A stretch of 8,334 nucleotides of DNA, taken from contig JAGLEK010000218.1 of NCBI GenBank assembly GCA_023145125.1, forward strand, positions 1 through 8,334, written 5' to 3'. Numbering within the stretch: the stretch's first letter is position 1; every line of letters starts with the position of its first letter. A program made the position numbers and the translations under genes. The stretch is from Bacteroidales bacterium (lineage in GTDB: Bacteria; Bacteroidota; Bacteroidia; Bacteroidales; B18-G4). Positions 1 to 6,697 of this stretch are shown piece after piece. Below the pieces are notes generated by a model that saw nothing but the letters and a program-made list of their open reading frames with translations, searched no databases and had not been told where the DNA came from.

Positions 1-1749
1 GATCTTCCCCACAGGATAAAGGTTCTTCTTCTCATCCCAATAAGGTGTTCTGGCATAAAACCAGTTGAGCATGCCCCATTGTGATTTGCTGAAGTCTGGC
101 TCTTCTTCTTTTTTCTTTTCAAATTCAGCTTGCAGTTCAGGATCAGCTTCAATCATTTCCCTTGCAAGCTCTTCCATCACATAGGTTTCGGAATATTCCT
201 TTTGCTCAAAGATGGCTGAAAAGAAGCCCCAGTAAACATATGAATCCGGTGCTTTGGGCTCAAGGATATTAGCAATGACCATAGCGGTACGCTGATTCAT
301 GTCAACTATGGCAGATCCTTTAGGAAAACTGACCGTGTCACGAAAGGCTTCATATTCGATATTATTCATGGTGAATCGACCTTCATAAGGCCCTCTGCTC
401 CATTTGGGATCATTAAAGCGGTATTGCTCAACCCAGATATCTGTGTCTTCAAGCAGATAATTTATCTCCACACCATGCAGGGCCAGGCGGTAGATCACCT
501 CATACCATTGCTGTGGAATGATGTAGGCTTCAGGCAGATCGACAAGGACAGAAGGAACATATCTGTTAAACCATGGTAATTCATAAGTCACCGGCTTTTC
601 AGGATGGTATTGGAACCACTTTCCTCCTGTCAGATCGCTTTCAATGATATCATATTCCACTCCCTTGAACTCAACCATTACGCTGTCACTATCGTCCCTG
701 GTCCGGCGAATGGGATATGGCCTGTCGCGAAAGGCAACATTAGCAGTTGTTTCATCAGCCACCCTGAGGATCAGTTTCAGCTTTTCGGGATTCCTGTTCA
801 GAAATTCGGCTGAATAAACCATCAATGCATAGGTAGCCTCAGTCCTGTCCTTGTGGGGCTTCAGCATATGTGTTTCTATCAACAGTCCGGGCCTGTTTTG
901 AATTGCTGTATAGCCTTGCGAAAGACGGGGCGGGGCGGGGCCTGACCTGAGACCGCTCTGAGGATCATGCCAGCGGCGGAAACTGACATACGGGAACATA
1001 AGGTGGTTGGAGATATCCATCTTCCCCTGGACATAAGGGAGAAATTCCCTTTTCTGCCAGCGTGTGAGCATAGGATCCATGGTGCCAAACACTTCCATGG
1101 CATAGGTAAGCACATACTGGTAATCAGCACCATCAGTGGTATGGCAATCGATGAAGAAATCGGGTAACCAGGTATTGAACATCTTCAGCCATGCATGCAT
1201 CTCAGGTGTATCGGCCTTAAGGAAATCCCTGTTGAGGTTAAGATTTTGTGAATTGGCACGCCATCCCATCTCCTCCGGGCCATTCTGGTTGATACGGTTG
1301 TAGGGGCCAAAGCGGTTAAGCCCGTCGACATTGAAGACAGGTAAAAATATAAAGGTCACATTGTTGAGCAATGACTCATATTCCTTCGTGATCACGATAT
1401 CACGCATCAGCATGAGGATAGCATCAGTTCCTTCGGCTTCGCCGGGATGGATGCCCCCTTCTATCAGCATTACCACATCGCCGGAGGCACGGACATCTGC
1501 AGGTGTTGACAATCCTGTTTTGTTGATGATCAGGATGGGAATCTCATATCCGCCTGCACTTACGCCAATAACTTCATAAGTTACCTGTGGAGACGCTTCA
1601 GCAATACGTTTGCTATATTCGATCACTTCAGCATAGGTGGCAGTTTGCAAGCCCCCGGAAGCTTCAAACGGAGTGGTCCAGGATATTTCCTGGGCAGAAA
1701 GGGATAGAAAAATAATGGCAGCAAAAACAAAAGAACTTAAGTGCTTCAT
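1..1749 (-). CDS. Exported M14-family zinc carboxypeptidase, C-terminus cut off by window edge
   Basis: Translating the minus strand from the ATG at 1749 gives 583 codons open to base 1, with no internal stop. Residues 1-20 form a signal peptide (short basic start, hydrophobic core, end LSLSAQ), so the product should be exported. The peptidase domain spans about residues 33-320 and has the M14 hallmarks: zinc ligands H101 and E104 in GGIHPGEAEG, the substrate-binding pair N173-R174 in LNLNRDF, third zinc ligand H203 in DCHTTDG, Y280, and probable catalytic E292 in LLIETHM. The family removes C-terminal residues from peptides or peptidoglycan stems; the substrate here is unknown. Residues 320-583 form an additional C-terminal region without a motif I recognise. 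The last visible stretch (WFYARTPYWDE...YPVG) resembles family C-termini, so probably few residues are missing (inference). It follows a phosphoesterase gene in the same direction and may be cotranscribed with it across 58 bases containing a strong hairpin. A GC-rich pentanucleotide run lies inside the frame at 926-940. Confidence 0.93.
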   Translation of the reverse strand, partial: MKHLSSFVFAAIIFLSLSAQEISWTTPFEASGGLQTATYAEVIEYSKRIAEASPQVTYEVIGVSAGGYEIPILIINKTGLSTPADVRASGDVVMLIEGGIHPGEAEGTDAILMLMRDIVITKEYESLLNNVTFIFLPVFNVDGLNRFGPYNRINQNGPEEMGWRANSQNLNLNRDFLKADTPEMHAWLKMFNTWLPDFFIDCHTTDGADYQYVLTYAMEVFGTMDPMLTRWQKREFLPYVQGKMDISNHLMFPYVSFRRWHDPQSGLRSGPAPPRLSQGYTAIQNRPGLLIETHMLKPHKDRTEATYALMVYSAEFLNRNPEKLKLILRVADETTANVAFRDRPYPIRRTRDDSDSVMVEFKGVEYDIIESDLTGGKWFQYHPEKPVTYELPWFNRYVPSVLVDLPEAYIIPQQWYEVIYRLALHGVEINYLLEDTDIWVEQYRFNDPKWSRGPYEGRFTMNNIEYEAFRDTVSFPKGSAIVDMNQRTAMVIANILEPKAPDSYVYWGFFSAIFEQKEYSETYVMEELAREMIEADPELQAEFEKKKEEEPDFSKSQWGMLNWFYARTPYWDEKKNLYPVGKI

Positions 1750-1765
1750 ATTAAATAATTTATAT

Positions 1766-1800
1766 TAGGGTTGCCAACCCTAATAAGGTTGGCAACCCTA
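1766..1800. repeat. Compound palindrome / intercistronic hairpin between phosphoesterase and carboxypeptidase genes
   Basis: A perfect 14-base inverted repeat, TAGGGTTGCCAACC (1766-1779) and GGTTGGCAACCCTA (1787-1800), encloses a 7-base loop. The same bases also form two tandem direct units 18 bases apart (GGGTTGCCAACCCTA at 1768-1782 and AGGTTGGCAACCCTA at 1786-1800, two mismatches). Each unit is itself an odd palindrome around a single central base. In the minus-strand transcript it would be a stable hairpin between the two genes. No T-tract follows it on the minus strand. The T-rich tract (TTTTATTTTATT, 1801-1812) lies on the plus-strand side, where no gene ends. It therefore looks more like an mRNA-processing or stability hairpin, a REP-like dispersed palindrome, or a pair of operators than an ordinary terminator. 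Its function is not known. Confidence 0.7.
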
Positions 1801-1807
1801 TTTTATT

Positions 1808-2710
1808 TTATTCAACTTCCCAGCCGAAATCTACATACTCCCAGCAGAAGTCATCCCCATGTACATTCACCATCAGGAAACCTTCTTCCACATCGTGGTT
1901 GGCACCGCTCCACCATCTGCCCGAAACGGCTCCAACGGTGATAAAATGTGTGCCATAAACCTGAATATCTTCAAGGTAGTGAAGGTGTCCCTGCAGAACG
2001 ATCTTCAGGTTGTGGCCGGTAAAAAGATCCAGCACTTCACGGGCATTTTCAACAACAAGTCCATGATATTCCGGAGCATATTCACCGTAAAGTATCTGTG
2101 TATATACAGTGATAAAAGGGATATGTGTAGAAATAACGATCGAGGTTTCCGGATCCACATCAAGCAGGTCGCTTTTTATCCATTCCATTTGCTCCTCATC
2201 GATCATTCCGATGTAATGACGATCTTCAGTTTCCTGCACTGAGTTCAGCACAATGAAATGCCAGTCCTTATGATTAAAAGAATAATATGTTTTTCCCAGC
2301 CGGCTCTCAAACATGCCAAACCTGTAATCGGGATGATCAGGCTGGATGCCACTTTTTTCATAAATACCAAAAACTTCATGGTTTCCAATGGTATTATATA
2401 CCGGCATATTAAAATCACCCGATACTTCTTCATAAAGAGCATACAGGCTGTCGGCCCTATCGAAAGAAACCCCCAGGGCGTCCATGATCAGGTCGCCTCC
2501 GGTGATCACAAAATCCGGTTTGAGGGCATTAACTTCAGTAATGGCAGCTCTGAAGCCCTCGGTAGCATTCCGTTCAGGCTGCACATGGATATCTGTCATA
2601 AATGCGAACGAAAAGCTCTCCTCTACACAACTTGTTTTTGGTTGCTGAGAACAACTCAGCAAGATAAAACCGGCAAAAATGCTAAGAGCTAAATAGGATA
2701 ATTTTCTCAT
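1808..2710 (-). CDS. Lipoprotein calcineurin-like metallophosphoesterase
   Basis: This 300-residue protein starts with a lipoprotein signal peptide: basic MRK, a hydrophobic stretch, and a lipobox ending ILLSC with the lipidated cysteine at residue 20. It should be anchored to a membrane and act outside the cytoplasm. From about residue 33 it carries the full set of calcineurin-like metallophosphoesterase motifs: D40-x-H42 (DIH), G72-D73 (GGD), G109-N110-H111-E112, H196 (STH), and G241-H242-x-H244 (GHLH). These are the ligands of the two-metal centre, so the enzyme should be active on phosphomonoesters or phosphodiesters; the substrate cannot be read from the sequence. It is first in a probable minus-strand transcription unit with the M14 carboxypeptidase and is divergent from the transglutaminase-like operon. 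A TAnnTTTG-type box lies about 34 bases upstream of the start. The start is supported because it begins directly at the signal peptide. Confidence 0.93.
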   Translation of the reverse strand: MRKLSYLALSIFAGFILLSCSQQPKTSCVEESFSFAFMTDIHVQPERNATEGFRAAITEVNALKPDFVITGGDLIMDALGVSFDRADSLYALYEEVSGDFNMPVYNTIGNHEVFGIYEKSGIQPDHPDYRFGMFESRLGKTYYSFNHKDWHFIVLNSVQETEDRHYIGMIDEEQMEWIKSDLLDVDPETSIVISTHIPFITVYTQILYGEYAPEYHGLVVENAREVLDLFTGHNLKIVLQGHLHYLEDIQVYGTHFITVGAVSGRWWSGANHDVEEGFLMVNVHGDDFCWEYVDFGWEVE

Positions 2711-2743
2711 GATGGAGTAATATTTAAAAAGTATTGATTAACA

Positions 2744-2751
2744 CAAAAATA
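2744..2751 (-). promoter_or_regulatory. Candidate -7 promoter box for the metallophosphoesterase gene
   Basis: The minus strand reads TATTTTTG here, an exact match to the Bacteroidota -7 element TAnnTTTG, about 34 bases upstream of the ATG at 2710. No clear TTTG -33 element is found at the usual spacing. The region is AT-rich, so a chance match is possible. Confidence 0.4.
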
Positions 2752-2755
2752 GAAA

Positions 2756-2769
2756 AAATACATGTATTT
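2756..2769. promoter_or_regulatory. Perfect 14-base palindrome in divergent promoter region (possible operator)
   Basis: AAATACATGTATTT is a perfect palindrome with no spacer, centred between the divergent metallophosphoesterase and transglutaminase-like genes. It begins four bases upstream of the TATTTTTG box of the minus-strand gene, where a dimeric regulator could affect both directions. There is no direct evidence for a bound protein, and AT-rich sequence raises the chance of coincidental palindromes. Confidence 0.35.
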
Positions 2770-2795
2770 CAGGTGGTCAGGCAATAGATAATTGT

Positions 2796-2803
2796 TAAAT
2801 TTA
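2796..2803 (+). promoter_or_regulatory. Weak -7-like box ahead of the transglutaminase-like operon
   Basis: TAAATTTA differs from the Bacteroidota consensus TAnnTTTG only at its last base and lies 24 bases upstream of the ATG at 2828. No matching -33 element is visible at normal spacing. It is the best candidate I can see for the operon promoter, but it is weak in an AT-rich stretch. Confidence 0.22.
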
Positions 2804-2827
2804 CCGATCCATTAAATATTTCCAACT

Positions 2828-4789
2828 ATGCTTAAAAGACTATCAGGACTGTTTGCAATATTGTTTTTTGCAATCTTAGTCCATGCAGACCCGGTCAGTG
2901 AATTGATCAGGAATTCCGGTGATGCCGCAGATTATCCCGGTGCCGGCAAACTTATCATTTTCGACAGTACATTTTCCGATGTGCAGGAAACAGGGCTGAC
3001 CTTTGTGTACACCCATCGCTTGTACAAGGTATTGAATGCCAAAGGGGCGCTCGACCTGAGTACCATTACCTATGGCTATGACCCTTTGTCGGCCTATGTA
3101 GAGATCAGGAAGGTGATAATCCACAAGCAAAGCGGTGAAACATCAGAGCTTGACATCAATATGGTGATGGATTATCCTGCACCTGCCCGGGCTATTTACT
3201 GGGGTGCAAGGGAAAAGATGATCGAAGTAGGACGGCTTGAGCCGGGAGATGCCCTTGAGGTATTTCTTTTCAGGAAAGGATTTACCTATGCCTTGCTTTA
3301 CGGTGACGATGATGACAGGTACATCCCTCCCATGCGCGGGCATTTTTACGATATCATTGAATTCTGGAGCAGGGATCCCATCATTGAGAAAGTGTATCGC
3401 ACAGCAGTGCCTGAAGGCAAACTGGTGCAATATGATGTTTACAATGGAGAATTGCAATCATCTGTATGGCTTGACAACGGCAAGATGGTTTATACTTTCA
3501 GCAAGAAAGATATCACACCCATGAAATATGAACAGGGTATGCTTGCCTATTCGGATGTTGCTACAAAACTGCTGATCAGCTCCAGCCCCGACTGGTATGC
3601 AAAATCCCTGTGGTTTTACAATGTAAACGAGGAATATGGCAGCTTTGACGTTACTCCTGAGGTAAAAGAAAAGGTAGACGAGATACTGAAGGGTAAGGCC
3701 AAAACAGAGATGGACTCCATCTCCCTGCTTACCCACTGGGTGGCTGATGAGATCCGATATTCGGGTGTTTCCATGGGTGAAGGCGAAGGATACACTTTAC
3801 ATAAAGGAGATATGACATTCCTTGATCGTTGCGGTGTTTGCAAAGACAAGGCAGGCATGCTGGTAACCATGTTACGTGCAGCCGGGTTCGAATCCTATCC
3901 CGCCATGACCATGGCCGGTTCCAGGATCGACTATATCCCTGCCGACCAGTTCAACCACAGTGTTACCGTGGTAAAACTCAGAAATGGAAAATATAAGCTG
4001 CTTGATCCCACCTGGGTACCATTTTTAAGAGAGTTATGGTCGAGTGCCGAACAGCAGCAAAACTACTTACTGGGTGTTCCGGAAGGAGCTGACCTGGGGA
4101 TCACACCTCTCTCCCCCCCGGAAAATCATTATTTCAGAATTACAGGAAGCTCGGTGATCAAAAAGGATGGTAGTATGGAAGGCCGGCTGGTATTGAATGC
4201 CGAAGGGCAATCGGATGGCGCCATCCGTGGCATGTTCACCCGCTCATTTAAAAATAGCTGGGACCAGAACGTGGAGAGGGAGCTGAAAAGGAAATACCCC
4301 CTGATGGAGATCACCAGCATTGAGTATGACGAACCTTATGATTATATGTCGGGGCCGATAGAACTCAAGATCAGCTATACCATTCCGGATTTTGCCCTGG
4401 TAACGGATGAAGAGATCATCTTTACCCCGGTTATTGTTTCCGGAATTTTTATGCGGGCAATGTCGCATATGTACTGGAATGTTGATAAAGAGGACAGGAA
4501 ATACCCCTTCCGTGATCGTTGTTCCAGGCTGGTTGAGTTGCATGAAAGCATTAAACTCCCGGCCACGGTTACAGCTGTTTACCTGCCGGAAGAGGAAGGA
4601 TTTTCTGAAGCACCTGCGGGCTTCGAAGGCAGTTATAAGCTGTCAAAATCAGGTAATGGCATGATGGTAAACGAAAAAATAACACTTAACAAAAGGATTT
4701 ATGAAAAGGAAGACTGGGGAGCATTCCGAAAAGCAGTTTCGGCCCAGCAGAAGTTCTCTAATGAACCTGTTATCCTCAAATTCAATTAG
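2828..4789 (+). CDS. Exported DUF3857 / transglutaminase-like protein with intact Cys-His-Asp triad
   Basis: This 653-residue protein has an N-terminal signal peptide (residues 1-20, cleavage likely after VHA) and should be exported, probably to the periplasm. Residues about 45-230 are a beta-rich DUF3857-type domain. Residues about 275-400 form a transglutaminase-like (papain-fold) core: C338 in CGVCKDKAGML, H377 in FNHSV, and D393 in LLDPTW give the expected triad, so catalysis is plausible. Families with this core act as peptidases, amidases or crosslinkers; which applies is unknown. Residues about 430-653 form a second beta-rich region like those that follow such cores in Bacteroidota proteins. 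The active cysteine sits in a C335-x-x-C338 pair, where I recall GDCKDK as the usual family pattern. The gene is first in a two-gene operon, 18 bases ahead of a related but catalytically altered protein. No Shine-Dalgarno is visible; the start is chosen because it opens directly into the signal peptide. Confidence 0.9.
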   Translation: MLKRLSGLFAILFFAILVHADPVSELIRNSGDAADYPGAGKLIIFDSTFSDVQETGLTFVYTHRLYKVLNAKGALDLSTITYGYDPLSAYVEIRKVIIHKQSGETSELDINMVMDYPAPARAIYWGAREKMIEVGRLEPGDALEVFLFRKGFTYALLYGDDDDRYIPPMRGHFYDIIEFWSRDPIIEKVYRTAVPEGKLVQYDVYNGELQSSVWLDNGKMVYTFSKKDITPMKYEQGMLAYSDVATKLLISSSPDWYAKSLWFYNVNEEYGSFDVTPEVKEKVDEILKGKAKTEMDSISLLTHWVADEIRYSGVSMGEGEGYTLHKGDMTFLDRCGVCKDKAGMLVTMLRAAGFESYPAMTMAGSRIDYIPADQFNHSVTVVKLRNGKYKLLDPTWVPFLRELWSSAEQQQNYLLGVPEGADLGITPLSPPENHYFRITGSSVIKKDGSMEGRLVLNAEGQSDGAIRGMFTRSFKNSWDQNVERELKRKYPLMEITSIEYDEPYDYMSGPIELKISYTIPDFALVTDEEIIFTPVIVSGIFMRAMSHMYWNVDKEDRKYPFRDRCSRLVELHESIKLPATVTAVYLPEEEGFSEAPAGFEGSYKLSKSGNGMMVNEKITLNKRIYEKEDWGAFRKAVSAQQKFSNEPVILKFN

Positions 4790-4807
4790 TCCTGATCAAA
4801 GAATACT

Positions 4808-6616
4808 ATGATGAAAACAATATCCAAATATATACTGATCGTTCTCTCAATTTTTATTTTTCAGAACATTTCTGCCCAGGAGGGCGATGCCGTATTTAAC
4901 AAAGTAGTACATGAATATACGCTTCACGATGACGGAAGCTCTGAATACCGGGTTTACAAAGAGGTGAAGCTGCTCAGCCATATGAGCTTTCACCGGCTGT
5001 ATGGTGAAACTTTTATCATATTCGATCCTGAATACCAGGAGATAGAAATAAATACAGCCTATACCATCATGGCTGACGGCCAAAAGGTGGTGGTACCCAA
5101 CAACGCTTTTAACGAGGTGTTGCCTCGTGCAGCAGCACATGCCGCCCCTTATAACAAGCTCAGGGAACTTGTAATTACACATACCGGGCTTGAGGTGGGG
5201 GCTACCATATACCTGGATTACACCCTGAAGACAAAAGCCGGATACATGCAAACTTTCATGGGAGAAGAAGTCATTAAGGACATTGTCCCCGTAAAGGAAA
5301 AGCAGATCATTATCCGTGTTCCTGCCGAACAGGAGCTACACTATAAAATGCTGAACCTGCGTACTGCAGCGGAGATAAGCCAGGAAAAAGACACAAAGGT
5401 TTACACTTTTACTTTTCGCGGGCTTTCGGCATATACCCGTGAATGGGGTACCGATTACGAATTACTGCCACGACTGTTCTTCAGTACTGCCAGGGACCTG
5501 GAAAGGGCATATTTTCCCTTCGTAGCACAACCGGCTTTCACATATCAGTCAATTCCTTCGATGGAGGCAGCTGCTAAAAAGTTAAAGGAAGAAAAAGAAG
5601 ATGAGCTAAAAACGGCACTGGCTATTCAGAAGCTGGTGGTAAATGAAATAGGTACCTGGAACCTTAATCTAAAATATACAGGATTCAAATGCCGCACACC
5701 GGAGGAAGTTTGGAAATCGAATGCCGGGACACCTCTGGAAAAGACTGTCTTGCTGGCTACCCTGCTTATGAAAGCAGGCCTCAGTGCTGTTCCGATGGCC
5801 ATCATCCCGGAAAAATACTACGACAGGAAAGTAGGCAGCCTGTATATGTTTAAAGATTTTGCCGTTCAGGTAAAGGTTGGTCATGGTGAGCGAATATACC
5901 TTTCTGCAACCAGCATTTCATCCCAGGACCTTGGGATCAGCCTGTCAGGAAAGAAATTCCTGATCCTCGATGCCGCCATTGAAAGCCTGAAGACCTATGA
6001 ATCCGGCACAACACTTACGGAAATCATTTATCATGGAAATTTCATTAACGATGAAAATGAAAAATTAACAGGAAACCTGAATATTACCCTTAAAGGGGCT
6101 GCCAACCCATTTTTCAGCCTTTCGCTTGATACAGCGTATGCCAAAAGGTATGCCGGTGGCACCCAAAATGTAAAACTGCACGATCTTGGGCTGAATGAAA
6201 GTATTTTTGACCTGGAAATTGTAAAAAGGGATGTGTTTGATACATACGGCGATTATGTCTTCATGGAATTGCCGGCCTCTCGCTCCGGAATTTCCTCCTG
6301 GGGTTTCACATACATCGAAACAGGCAGGCAGGCACCAATTAAACTAAAAGAATTGATCCGTGAGCAATATCATTATGTGATCAAGTTGCCCGCTGGATAT
6401 GAACTTATCAGCCCTGCCGTAGATATTACTGTTGATAATGCCATCGGTAAGCTTAGCATAAGTTTAAGGCAGGAGGGAAATACAGTGTATTCAACCCGTG
6501 AAATTGAACTCAAAAAAGATCTTATACATTTTAATGAATTCGGAGCTTTCAATGAATTATGGAAAGCATGGATGAATCCATCAATGAAGGAAATCGTTCT
6601 TAAGAAAGCAGAATAA
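4808..6616 (+). CDS. Exported DUF3857-type protein with degenerate, probably inactive transglutaminase-like domain
   Basis: This 602-residue protein begins with a signal peptide (residues 1-23, ending NISAQ) and should be exported. Residues about 30-225 match the DUF3857 pattern, including 'HDDGSSEYRVYKEVKLL' and the later LEVGATIYLDYTLK strand. Residues about 255-395 align with the transglutaminase-like core of the preceding gene, but the catalytic cysteine position is P309 (NAGTPLEKTVLLATLL), the histidine position is D350 (FKDFAVQV), and the aspartate position is A367 (LSATS). This by-eye alignment indicates a pseudoenzyme that may bind a ligand or partner rather than catalyse. The C-terminal part (about 400-602) is beta-rich and contains a DUF3858-like segment (HYVIKLPAGYELISP). 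It is the second gene of an operon, 18 bases after the active-looking paralogue, which suggests a joint function. ATG codons at 4808 and 4811 are both possible starts. No frameshift is visible, and the frame is intact and well maintained. Confidence 0.88.
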   Translation: MMKTISKYILIVLSIFIFQNISAQEGDAVFNKVVHEYTLHDDGSSEYRVYKEVKLLSHMSFHRLYGETFIIFDPEYQEIEINTAYTIMADGQKVVVPNNAFNEVLPRAAAHAAPYNKLRELVITHTGLEVGATIYLDYTLKTKAGYMQTFMGEEVIKDIVPVKEKQIIIRVPAEQELHYKMLNLRTAAEISQEKDTKVYTFTFRGLSAYTREWGTDYELLPRLFFSTARDLERAYFPFVAQPAFTYQSIPSMEAAAKKLKEEKEDELKTALAIQKLVVNEIGTWNLNLKYTGFKCRTPEEVWKSNAGTPLEKTVLLATLLMKAGLSAVPMAIIPEKYYDRKVGSLYMFKDFAVQVKVGHGERIYLSATSISSQDLGISLSGKKFLILDAAIESLKTYESGTTLTEIIYHGNFINDENEKLTGNLNITLKGAANPFFSLSLDTAYAKRYAGGTQNVKLHDLGLNESIFDLEIVKRDVFDTYGDYVFMELPASRSGISSWGFTYIETGRQAPIKLKELIREQYHYVIKLPAGYELISPAVDITVDNAIGKLSISLRQEGNTVYSTREIELKKDLIHFNEFGAFNELWKAWMNPSMKEIVLKKAE

Positions 6617-6697
6617 TACTGTCCGGGGTCTGAAATTTAGAAGCTAATCGGTTTTTGTTTCGGGACCGGTGACTTAGGCTCCAGGGGTTGGCCTTAC
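6617..6697. other. Convergent intergenic gap without a clear terminator
   Basis: These 81 bases separate the 3' ends of the plus-strand operon and the minus-strand cyclase-like gene. The best structure is an imperfect stem, GGTCTGAAA (6627-6635) with TTTCGGGACC (6658-6667), having one wobble pair and one bulge around a 22-base loop. A six-pair stem ATCGGT/ACCGGT (6647-6652 and 6665-6670) competes with it. Neither is followed by a T-tract on either strand, so I do not call an intrinsic terminator. No gene was found here. Confidence 0.5.

Noticed and set aside
879..1133. Minus-strand frame of 84 codons overlapping the carboxypeptidase region, suggesting a possible frameshift there
   Set aside because: Translating the carboxypeptidase frame from 1749 gives an uninterrupted reading through this segment with the catalytic residues in place. 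The short frame is out of register and has no family features.
1766..1812. Hairpin plus T-rich tract read as a plus-strand intrinsic terminator
   Set aside because: No plus-strand gene lies upstream in the window, and on the minus strand, where transcription is expected, the hairpin is not followed by a T-tract.
1859..2692. Plus-strand open frames of 127 and 144 codons opposite the metallophosphoesterase gene
   Set aside because: They lie wholly antisense to a gene with complete catalytic motifs and a lipoprotein signal, and their translations show no recognisable domain.
6627..6667. Imperfect inverted repeat in the convergent gap as a bidirectional terminator
   Set aside because: The stem is short, has a bulge and a wobble pair around a 22-base loop, and has no T-tract on either side.
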